Shown in pieces: positions 23,986 through 33,627 of a stretch of DNA of 64,000 bases. The position numbers and the translations under genes are program-made. Numbering within the stretch: position 1 is the stretch's first letter; each line of letters opens with the position of its first letter. The stretch is from Otatea glauca (taxonomy: Eukaryota > Streptophyta > Magnoliopsida > Poales > Poaceae). The stretch is from the NCBI GenBank assembly GCA_036346275.1, contig CM070713.1:70052382-70116381 (forward strand), given 5' to 3'. The notes beneath the pieces were generated by a model that was not told the origin of the DNA, did no database searches, and saw nothing but the letters and a program-made list of their open reading frames with translations.

Positions 23986-24689
23986 ATAATACCAATAAGG
24001 TTTCTGGAATGTTGAAAAACTAGGTATTATTTGTGTTTTAGATTTGAAAATAAAGTTAATTTTTCAACATTTAGTTTTTCAACAAAATATGCAAGAGAAA
24101 AATAAATCAGGTCGAGTGTTGAAAGTGGTAGGTGACATATAACCATATTTGTCGCAGGTTTACAGAAGTGCTCACCAATTGATCATGAGAAGTCTATGAA
24201 ACATCCACAATAGAACACAAATCTTTCACCACACATTCAGTGCCCTATCTATACCCCTTTATAATGCACCTAAATATTCTTTTCTACGTCCACCCCAAAT
24301 AGTGCATCCCACTAGAGATGGCCCAACCTTCGTACACCCAGCGAAATATCCCCAGAAACTTGCCTCCATCAAAATTAACCTCTCAGATCTTTCCTCAGCT
24401 TTACTCACCCACATTCGATGGCCATTGTTTAGTGTGTCTAATCATCCCTGTGGCCCACAACAGACCTCCTCCCCGTACCTCCATCCAGCATCTTTATTGA
24501 AAAGGAAACAATCAAGGAAAAGAAAACAAATGTTTTGGAAAAGGAAATGACCGATACATACGTGCTGGGAAAAGGAAATCAAGGAAAAGGAAACAATCAA
24601 GGAAAAAGAAACAAACTTTTTGGAAAAGGAAATGACCGATACATACGTGCTGGGGAAAAAGAAATGGGGAGACAGGGCAGCGCGGTCAG

Positions 24690-25290
24690 GAGATTGCACG
24701 CGGCGGACAGGGTGCGCGGAGGAGGAGATCCACGCGGTGTCCAGGGCGCATGGAAGAGGAGATCGACGCGGCTGTCGGGACGAGCGGCGGAGAGCCCGCG
24801 CGGACCTCGGCAGCGATCGGAGGAGAGCCCGCGTGGCCCTCGGCGGTGATCAGAGGAGAGCTCATCCGGCGATCGGCGACGCTAGGCCGCACTCGGCGGA
24901 GACGGGCAGCGTGGTCGGGAGATTGCACACGACGGCCGGGCGAAGCGACCGCGGCGGGGCGCGGAGGAGGAGATCGACGCGGCGGCCGGGCGAAGCGGAG
25001 GAGAGCCCGCGCGCCCTCGCGCGATCGAAGGAGAGCCCATTCTGAAGCTGTGTGGTGAAGCATCACTCGCAGGGTTCACTCAGTGGCGAGGCATCTTCGG
25101 CCATCGCCGGCGGCGACCAAGTCCACCGGCGGGTGCGCGTCAGCGAGCTGGTGCTAATGGTGCCTCGGCCGGGCCCATCCGTGGATCAGAGCTCACGGCG
25201 CCACTCTAGCCTGGTCCCCTGTTTTGCTCTTGCCGACAGTGAGCCCCAAGGTCGATGGCTGGCGGCGGTGTAAGCGACGCGCCATCGAGG
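24690..25290 (+). repeat. GC-rich degenerate minisatellite inside Helitron A1
   Basis: Units built on GGAGGAGAGCCCGCG and GAGGAGGAGATCGACGCGG recur several times. Frames on both strands are open here because of base composition; the predicted peptides are Arg/Ala-rich and low-complexity, with no recognised family. It may derive from captured GC-rich 5' gene sequence amplified within the Helitron. Confidence 0.5.
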
Positions 25291-25654
25291 AAAGACGCTT
25301 TACGTCGCTGAAAGCGTATTTTCTATTTTCTTTAGAATTTCCATTACATGAGAGCATACAAGTATTTGTAAATTTTACATTATATGTCTAAATAAAATGA
25401 AACAAAATTCTAAAATCATCTAAAATCAAGTTATTCCATAATATGCAAAAATATTTTGAAAAATAGTACCGGGTGAATTTCAAATTCAAATTTAAAGAAA
25501 AGGCCCAAAGATATGCTACATATAAAAATATTGCAAAAGAACTGAGAATTGAATGAAACTAATTTTATTAGAATCCTTATACTTCCCGGAACTCAAATAT
25601 ATATAATATTTAGATTTCAACTTTGTTTGAATTATTTTTCATTAGAGATTGTTC

Positions 25655-25917
25655 TCAATTTGCGATGAATTTGCGATTGTAGCCTGGAGCCGAAAAAATT
25701 CAACGGAGAGGTGCTGGAATTTTTTTCCCACGTCTGAAATTATCCAGCGGACGATGGGAAATTTCAGGCATGAAAAAAAATAAAAACCAAGCTCTGCCCG
25801 GCCGCTGGATAATTTCGAGCATGGGAAAAAAATTACAGTGCTTCTCAACCACGGAAAAAAATTCCAGCATCTCTCCGCTGATTTTTTTTGTCTCGAGGCT
25901 ACAATCGCAAATTCATC
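25655..25917. repeat. large imperfect inverted repeat inside Helitron A1
   Basis: The left arm contains ATGAATTTGCGATTGTAGCC (from about 25661) and the right arm its complement GGCTACAATCGCAAATTCAT (to about 25916). A further direct copy of the right arm follows at about 26030-26110. The centre lies near 25790. Confidence 0.65.
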
Positions 25918-27111
25918 ACCGCGAGAGCCTGATTCGGAAAAAATTATAACGACGATACTAATATAGTAAAAAATTCGAGCCTGGGCGCTGGTAAATAATA
26001 CCGCGCCACCGCTCCGCTGAATTTTTTCGGCTCGAGGCTACAATCGCAAATTCATCGTCGCGAGAGTTGATTCATAAAAAATTATAACGATGATGCCAAT
26101 ACAGTAAAAAATTCTCGAAAAATAAAAAAACAATCAAGCGGTGCCCGTCTGCTTGATAATTTTGGCAAACAAAAGAAATGCTCGGCAGTCGCTGAAAAAT
26201 TCAAGCGTGGAAGAAAAAATGAAAAAAAAATTCAAGCGGTGCCCGTACACTGAATAATTCTGAAAAATATGGAAAAATAAACTGCGCTCACCGACTGCTG
26301 GATCCGCAGGGAAAAAAAGATAAAAATTAAACAGCGCCCGCCAGCCGCTGGTTCCACGAGAAAAAATTGAAAAAAATTAAGTAGCACTAACAGACCGTTG
26401 GTTCTGTGGTTAAAAAATTAAAAAAATTCAGCGCTCTCCGTGCGCTGAAATAGGCTCTATGGGGCTAGATCCATAAAAAAGTCTCCAGAAGTGTCATATT
26501 TGGGAAAAAAACGATCACGAGGCCAGGATAGTAAAAAATTCAAGTCTGGTTTCCTTGCATGCGGCTGTTTATTTCCTTGTTTGATTGGCTCTCCTTCCAA
26601 ATATGTGGTACATATACAACCCTTTAATCCGTTATCATACACACCATCTTCTCTTCTCTTGTTAATCTTTTCACGTATTGGTTCCTCTCCCATGCGTCAA
26701 ACGGGAGTTCTATTCTTGCAACAGAATCCTCTAAAAAAACATAAACTAAATCCATACCTTCCTTTCCCGTGTTCCTTGCGCTGGTCCCGGGAATTCCTAA
26801 CTAAAGAACGCCCAAACGCTGGGACGGAGGTGCCATACCTCCGGCCGTTCAGCCGTTCGGCGAGGCCGCGAGGCTTTTACGTGCGGCGACGGCGACCGGC
26901 GACGTCGGCGTACATACATACGTGAACAAGTCTTAAGAGCATATGGGAAACATTTAGCGAAAAATATTATTGAGTGTTATATCTTCATTTTTGTACTCGC
27001 ATACGGGCACTGCGATTATTTATTATTAAGTGTTATATTCATACTTATCTTATCATTTAATTGATAGGCGGGTGTACTGCTGTAGTAACATTAGCACGGG
27101 CACTATACTAG

Positions 27112-28340
27112 TCTAAGAACAAATCTATTAACTTTTGGGAGGTCGTCTCCTGAAGAATCACCACCATTAGACACAATGGATCTGTAGTCCCACACCTAGG
27201 TATTGTACGATGTACAGAGACCACACCTGAGCAGAGATGCCATATATGTTGAAGTTGCAAAACTAGATCTATGGATTTAGCTAATCTCGCACACAATAGT
27301 TCCATTTCGGAATTTGCAAGGCATGCCATGCAAGATGTCCTGAGGCAAGCAACTGTACTCGATATCCTGTAAGAATACATCACAAAAATAACAACAATCC
27401 ACAGATAGACTACAGGAAACTGTAACATAATACATCAAGTCATCAGGGCAACAAATTTTGTTAAGTAGTTTTGAATCTTTTTATTCACTTCTGAGAATGG
27501 AATTGTAGCTAAAGCTATTTGGCTCCTTGCGGAAAGCGTACTAACAAAGAAATAAAATGCACAATGGCTCCATAAAATGTATGCATAATAATGCTTCATT
27601 CTGGCCGTATCATCAAAAGAGAATAGTACAAATTGCAGTAATTTAAATAAGTACAATACTTACAGAAAGCAAAGCTTTTGATGCAATTGTTGCGATTCAC
27701 ACACAGACCTTGCCTGGCTCGCCAATTAAGTATATCCATCCGGAAACAGGTTTAGTGCAAACTGCAAAGGACGGCTCAAGATCTACAGCACAAAACATTA
27801 GTCTGATAACAAAATAACAAATTCACCAAACGTATCATCACGAAATTGGGCTAAGTATCAAGGGGCCTCACCTAAATCAACAAAATCAGTTCCATTTCTA
27901 TCTGATACGCCCGATCAAGCAGCATTGCCACAATAAAGCCGTGCCGCAGCGGCCTACATGAATCAAAACATAACTGTCCTTAACGGTTGCAAACACGAAC
28001 AAATTAATCATGCACCGAGTACAAGGCAGGGTTTTGATTGACACAAACACACGATCGAGACGGTGCTTATCGCAAACAGCGGTGGTGGGGAGAAACGAGG
28101 TAAGGGTACTCACATCCCACGGCAGAGGCGATGGCAGGGGTGATCCGGCCGGGGATCCCCGGGCGTGCGTGCGACGGTGTGAGTGGAGGATAACTAGGGC
28201 GTTGCTCCTCCTTCCTAGTCATGCACTTATGCTTCCGCTGCTAGGCCGGACTAGGGTAAATTGGGCCAGGCCTCGGGCCGTATTTCGGTCCTGGTGCACT
28301 TCTCTATTGATATTTGGGGCGAGGCCTAGCTCCGCCCTTG
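27112..28340. other. right-hand part of the hAT-like element
   Basis: About 1.2 kb between the Helitron end and the hAT right terminus. Short minus-strand frames only; no transposase motif recognised. The final 150 bp is GC-rich. Confidence 0.4.
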
Positions 28341-28429
28341 CAATAGGGTGATAAAATTAAAAGCGAAAACCCCTCGTGATAGTTTTAGAATTCGTCCACC
28401 AAACCTTAGGGTTAAGCTATATCTCAACA

Positions 28430-30019
28430 AGTACCATCTTTTGATAACCGCTCTCGAGTTTTTGTTTTTCCAGTTCAACGTGGACGTGGCTGAGAGGACA
28501 TGGACAAATCGTTTCCTGCTGTTTGTGAAAACAAAAGGACTATTGAACACATATGGAAACACTGTATTTCATTAATTTTATATCGAATATACAAAATTAC
28601 AAGCTTTCGCATGTGTTTGTCTTTTTGTCTTTTGTGTCTATGCTTAAGGAGAATATCTGACTGGAGATTGTATAGTCCGCTGATTCCCGACGTATGTGCA
28701 TGACTTTCCGGTTAATTACATCTATAGGACAACCCTACAAAATACCTTCGATTAAAATGCACGGTGGTAGTCGTATTTATATAGCCCGTCTATTTGCATG
28801 TATGATGTTATTGTAGATGTGGGTGGCAAAGATGCGGATGTGATAGGGATGGCTTTGTTTCGCAAATCCAACCACCGTACGCCATCGTTGTGTCGGTTTG
28901 TAGCCAGGATATGTCAACGAAGAGTATGACTTTTGCCTCGCCGGTGCCAAGTCATGTGTGGGAATGCCTTCATCAGATTCGGACGTGTGTGTTGACTTTG
29001 CCTCATCGGTGCTCGGCAATGGTGTGTCTAATCCAATCCGTTTAAGAGCTGTTTGATGGAGCAGTGACCTTTCCTAGGCAACATTAGGTCATACTTTCAT
29101 CTAGCCTCGTTGGTCATAGACGTATGGTAGTGTGTATAATAAAGTGGCATTTTTCTCTTGTCGATGTATAATCATAGTGTCAATGCATAAAAAGAAAATG
29201 CAGATGACACGCCTTGGCCTTGCGGCTAGCGATGTGCATATAATGCATTGGACGGTGCTTTCTTTAAAGTATTAAATAATTTTGCTCTTACACGAGGGGC
29301 AAAAAATTACTATAATATAATAATTTTTTGTATTTATTTGCATAGAGTCGCAGTCGGTTTTGTATCGATCGGGAATTCGAACTATGTACTACATAGCTAG
29401 TTTAGTCAAATTGAAAAAAATTATACCACACTCGTATGAATTTCATGGTCAGCTCCATCTCATTGGTAGAATATACACTATGATCATTTGGATTTATAGT
29501 CAATCTCACTCCAATAAAAAATTTGTATCGCATATTCTAAAGAACTTTATTCTCATTAGTCAGGAACTTGTTGCTCACTATCGACTATGGACGTCTCGAG
29601 GGGTAGCTTTGTGATGGCGATTTGCGGAATCGAGACGCGAAGGCGACGGCAAATGGCGAAAGAAATTAACAGCGTTTGCTATTTTGTTTTGATCTTCCAT
29701 GATTTCTCTGTGGTGTTGTGAATCGCATTCCCGGCGTGATTTTTGCGGGCGCAGGAAGGCTGTGCCTGTGCGTGCGTGTCGTTGGCGAGTGGGTGGCCTT
29801 CTATACGCGGGAGCAGCAACGCCGTTTTGGTTGGATAAACACGTCGGACGTCCTCTGTTTGGATCGGTGACGACTCTGTCTAAAAGCAGCGCGCGATTAT
29901 ACATGTTCAATCACTAATCTTTTATAGATCATAATCTTTTAAATCAAGCGTCAGGTTTGCGATCGTTTGAACTTCTGCGTTCCTTATTATAAATCCTTCC
30001 AAATAATTCTAATATTAGA
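28430..30019. other. intergenic sequence without a recognised gene
   Basis: Mixed-composition sequence between Copia A and Helitron A2. A GC-rich stretch at 29600-29910 has open frames on both strands but no known similarity. I see no terminal repeats or splice-supported exons. Confidence 0.4.
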
Positions 30020-31838
30020 CTAGTATAGTGCCTGTGCTAACGCTACGATGGCAGTACACCCGCTTATCAATTAAATGAGAAGATAAGTATGAATACAACA
30101 CTTACTAATAAAAGAGAAATTTTAAATTTTAAATTTTTAGAAAGAAAAACGGAATTAAATGGAGGTCGAATGGGCGAAAACGGGTTCCCAAAAAATTTTA
30201 AATCAAGAAAGAGAAAGAAAAAAGAATTTTCTGATTTTAGATTATTTTTTTTTGCAGCTTCCACAAAGAGCACAGCGTGCTCTCTGGGCTTGGCCAGCAC
30301 AAGAGGGAGGGAAGGCCAGGGGTGGCCGACCGGTCGCAGTGGGTCGGCACTGGTGCGGCGAGATCACCGGCGCCTGCGAGGGAGGAGTCACGGTTGCGGT
30401 GAATTTCATGGGAAAGATGACGGTGATAGCTGGGTTACCTCCAAAATCCGACGATCTTTACAAGAGGAGCACTTGGGGATTTACGCAATGCGATGGGGTG
30501 GAGGAGAGCTCATGGCTTTGTAGCCCGAAACAAGCATATTTATGGAAACCATAATTTGGGATCAAATCAGTTGGGAGGAAATTTTGGTAATAGAGCACGA
30601 AATTTGGAGAATTAACACCATAGATGGAAAGAGAAGATTTGGTGCGGGATTGATGGAGCTTTGGAGCTTCTTTCTTGCTTTAATGGAGGAGGGAAGAAGA
30701 AGCTTCTGCAGTCCGAGTGCAGATTAGAAGAAACTACAGTGAGTTGCCTCCATTTTTTTTAAATATAGAAGGATTTTTTAAAAGATAGTACATTAGGTTA
30801 AAAAATTCTAGAAAAATTCTCAAAAAAACTTTCGATTATTTTGTACTTAATAAAATTATTTTAAAAAAAAATTAAATTATAAATTTGCCGAGGCACGGCT
30901 CATCATGAGGTCGTGACAAAGAACCTCGCCACGTCGCAAGAAAGCCACCGATGGCGACCGTGGAGCCATTGCAGACCTGCGTTCTCCCGGCTGCGCTACC
31001 CCATCTTCCGGTTTCCTTTTTCTAGCACGTAATGTATGGTCCTTTCCTTTTTCAGAACGTTTATTTCCTTTTCCTTGATTCTAAGACGTTTGTTTCTTTT
31101 TCCTTGTTGATACTAGAGGTGAGGAGGTGCATTGTGGGCCACGAGGATGATTTTGTAAAAATATGGAAAAATAAAGCTGCGCTCGCCGACCATTTGGATC
31201 CGCAAGGAAAAAAGATAAAATTAAATGAGCTGCTCACGGTCGTTGGTTCCATGAGAAAAATTAAAAAAATTAAGCAAGACTCACTGCATCGTTGGTTCCT
31301 TAGATAAAAATAAAACAAAAATTCAACGCTCTCCGTATACCAAATTAGGCTCTATGGAGTTAGATCCGTAAAAAAGTCTCGAGAAAGGTCATATTCGGAA
31401 AAAAATACGATCACAATGCCAGGACAATAAAAAATTCAAGTCTTGTTTCCTTGTATGTGGATCCTCCCTGTTTATTTACTTGTTTGATTCATCCTCCTTC
31501 CAAATATGTAGTACGTACAATTTTGACCAGTAAAAAATTTAAGTCTGATTTCCTTGTATGCGGATCCTCCTTATTTATTTTCTTTTTTGATTCGCTCTCC
31601 TTCCAAATATGTAGGTGGGGAGGTCTGTTGTGGGGCCACAGGGAAATTAGACACACTAAATAATAGCCATCGGATGTGGGTGAGTAAAACTGAGGAAAGA
31701 TCTGAGACGTTCATTTTGATGAATGCAAGTTTCAGGAATGTTTTGCTGGGTGCACGAACATTGGGCCATCTCTAATAAGGTGCATTATTTAGGGTGGACA
31801 TAGAGAAAATTGCTTAGGTACATTATAAAGGGTATAGA
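30020..31838 (-). mobile_element. Helitron A2, non-autonomous, inverted relative to A1
   Basis: On the minus strand the element starts A|TCTATACCC (31838) and ends GGCACTATACTAG|T (30020), the same termini as Helitron A1 with correct A and T flanks. Terminal blocks match A1: 31600-31838 with 24248-24490, and 30020-30110 with 27020-27111. The interior contains a different GC-rich segment (about 30250-30720) and a tandemly duplicated segment of about 100 bp at 31425-31615. No Rep/helicase gene. Confidence 0.75.
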
Positions 31839-32211
31839 TATGTTACGTATATAAAAATATTCGATGACGCGTGGACTCACACATTATAGTCTTGTTTCAA
31901 AGGATTTATACGCTGCATGCTGCTCTTAAGTCGGGTATCAATAATTATTGATTGATGTGTGGGCTACTGCCTCTTTTTAATTTTTTTATTATTTCATTTA
32001 ATGAATTTTGTTTACGAAAATTCATCAAACACCTGCTAAATAAAAACATCTATATGACGCAGTTTCCTTGTTAATCACTCTCACCTCTTTTTTTATTCCA
32101 ATATTTATTTCATTTTCAGTATTAGTTTTATAGCTGCACGAAAGGTTTTCTCGGTAGACATGGTCCATTATATCAATAAAGAAATTAGATATGGTCCACC
32201 AAACACCATAC

Positions 32212-32345
32212 ATACGACAGATGAATTAACGACAGATCTCTATCGCCAATTGAAATGGAGACAAAGACTCTTTCGCCAATGGTTATAGAGAGTTGACATG
32301 TCGCCAATTTAAATGGCAACAGGGTCTCTGTCGCTATTTTTTTTA
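32212..32345. repeat. second TCGCCAAT palindromic repeat cluster
   Basis: Repeated (C/T)GTCGCCAATT and matching inverted motifs, the same type as at 7880-8035. Probably the subterminal region of a DNA transposon whose limits I cannot define. Confidence 0.45.
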
Positions 32346-32607
32346 TAAAATTTTGTTTTTGCATATTATTTCTATAAAATAATAAAAAAATATTATTAAA
32401 AAAATAATTCTATGACATACATATTTTCATTTGTTCATAGCTAACATGTATGGCAATATATGCTAAGTAATGATGCTTAAGGTGTAATCATGGTGCAATT
32501 AAACAAAAGTGTAAGGCCTTGCTTGGTTTAGCGATACGACGCAACCATGTCACTGGATTAGTCTTCATTGTTCTTTAGCTCATGTCTGTACTTGAACCGC
32601 AGTATTA

Positions 32608-32840
32608 CACCCTTCGGTCGTAAATATATGTCTTTTGAGATATATACAGTTAAACTTTTAATTATAATATCTTTTTAAATATTTAAATTAAAAACATAAA
32701 AATTATGTGTAGATTTGTCTCAAAAAGTACTTTCATAATATTATAATTTTTTTAGATTTTATAAAATATTACAATAGAAATTATCGATCAAAATTATATT
32801 TCGAAGACCGTACTGATTACAAATATTTACGACCTCAGTG
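32608..32840 (-). mobile_element. Stowaway-like MITE
   Basis: Ends CACCCTTCGGTCGTAAATAT and, inverted, CACTGAGGTCGTAAATATTT, with an AT-rich interior shared with copies at 35084-35316, 35959-36217 and 51814-52045. The left flank is TA; the right flank is CA, so the TSD is imperfect. Confidence 0.55.
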
Positions 32841-32945
32841 CATATCTGCGGTCCAACAACAGATGTCGTGACTCTAGATTGCTAAAGTGCCCCCATTCCG
32901 TGAGGCTCTGGTCTCCGCTCCAAATTAGAAGTATATATATATATA

Positions 32946-33415
32946 CTAGAAATTTATGCGTCGCTTTCTACGCGAGAAAATCGAAAAACGCGCGATTGGC
33001 ACTCCATACACAAGTAAATCGAGAAAACGCGCTAAAAGGATCTAAAAATAAGCCTGTATTTTTCGCAAAAATGCTTAAACGTAATGCTAAAAAAAACGTA
33101 AAAAGGACATAAATGCAATGAATGTTTTTTCAAAAAAAAAAGGACATGAACTTTTTTACAAAAAAGATCTAAACGTAATTTTGATTTTCCTAAAAGGACC
33201 CGAGCGTTACTCCTAAAAACGCTAAAAGGGCATGAACGTAATATTTCTTTTTTTTCAAAAAAAGGATCCGATCATAATATTTTTTCCCGAAAAGAATCTA
33301 TCTGTAATTTTTTTAAAGAAAAAAAGGCCGGGATGTAAAAAATTTTAGCTGGACCGGCTCTCCAACGGCTCAAACGTATGTGAGCACGTGGATTCCGCAG
33401 AAGTATAGGTGAGGT
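32946..33415 (-). mobile_element. Helitron B1 (3' end clear, 5' end approximate)
   Basis: On the minus strand the 3' end reads GCGT...ACGC (small hairpin), then ATAAATTTCTAG|T, the Helitron 3' arrangement. The interior is an array of degenerate units of the kind AAAAGGACCTAAACGTAAT, shared with Helitron B2 at 58711-59345. The right limit is uncertain by tens of bases. Confidence 0.5.
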
Positions 33416-33550
33416 ACGATTAGAAACGCATCATATCATGTAGTAATAAAAAGCTGCCCCCACCAGCAACCCCCTGACGTATGTATAGTTGTACTACCAA
33501 CCAGTCCACTGAACAACTAAAAGGGTTTTGGTAATAGGGAAAGCTTTCGT

Positions 33551-33557
33551 TATATAA
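33551..33557 (+). promoter_or_regulatory. TATA box of the amino acid permease gene
   Basis: TATATAA followed by AGC, 71 bp upstream of the ATG. It predicts a start of transcription near 33583 and a short 5'UTR. Confidence 0.6.
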
Positions 33558-33627
33558 AGCAGGCATGCGCTAGCTTGCTCTATTGGACAAATTGCATAGA
33601 GAAAAGAGAAGGAAACACAAGCTAGCC

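Larger units (their letters stand above)
18622..24084 (-). mobile_element. Copia-type LTR retrotransposon B
   Basis: Order on the minus strand is gag, GAG-pre-integrase, integrase, RT, RNase H, the Ty1-copia order. The 3' LTR (left) is 18622-19519 (898 bp), starting TGTTGAAAAAC and ending TTTCTAACA, with a polypurine tract (GGTGGGGGA on the minus strand) beside it. The right LTR retains only about 75 bp (24010-24084). AAATA occurs on both sides (18617-18621; 24085-24089) as a likely TSD. All coding domains are broken by frameshifts. Confidence 0.8.
24248..27111 (+). mobile_element. Helitron A1, non-autonomous
   Basis: The left end is A|TCTATACCCC and the right end is GGGCACTATACTAG|T, giving the TC start, CTAG end and A/T host dinucleotide that define Helitrons. 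Both ends match the element at 30020-31838 in inverted orientation. The 2.86 kb interior holds a duplicated 'AAAGGAAATGACCGATACAT' block (24500-24655), a GC-rich repetitive block (24690-25290), a large inverted repeat (25655-25917) and a segment shared with Helitron A2. No Rep/helicase gene is present. Confidence 0.75.
18238..28340. mobile_element. hAT-like element splitting the 5' LTR of Copia A
   Basis: Left end CAGTGACGAAGCTAG and the complement of the right end CAAGGGCGGAGCTAG form imperfect 15-bp terminal inverted repeats. Flanks CAATACGG (18230-18237) and CAATAGGG (28341-28348) are an 8-bp TSD with one mismatch. The other LTR of Copia A is continuous across this point, confirming the insertion. 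After removing Copia B and the Helitron nested inside, about 1.8 kb of its own sequence remains (18238-18621, 24090-24247, 27112-28340). No transposase is recognisable, so it is non-autonomous or decayed. Confidence 0.65.
11992..28429 (-). mobile_element. Copia-type LTR retrotransposon A, hosting nested insertions
   Basis: Two related LTRs are present: 11992-12216 (225 bp) and 18093-18237 plus 28349-28429 (226 bp once the insertion is set aside). Each begins (T/A)GTTGA and ends TCAACA on the + strand. The flanks read GGTAC (11987-11991) and AGTAC (28430-28434), a 5-bp TSD with one mismatch. A polypurine tract (TCCAAGGGGGAC on the minus strand) abuts the left LTR at 12217, so the element runs right to left. 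Integrase and gag remnants have the same orientation. RT and RNase H are not recognisable in the short space available, so the element was internally deleted or has decayed. Confidence 0.7.

Noticed and set aside
24620..25066. Overlapping 100-140-codon frames on both strands
   Set aside because: Produced by a GC-rich minisatellite within Helitron A1; all frames open, peptides low-complexity.
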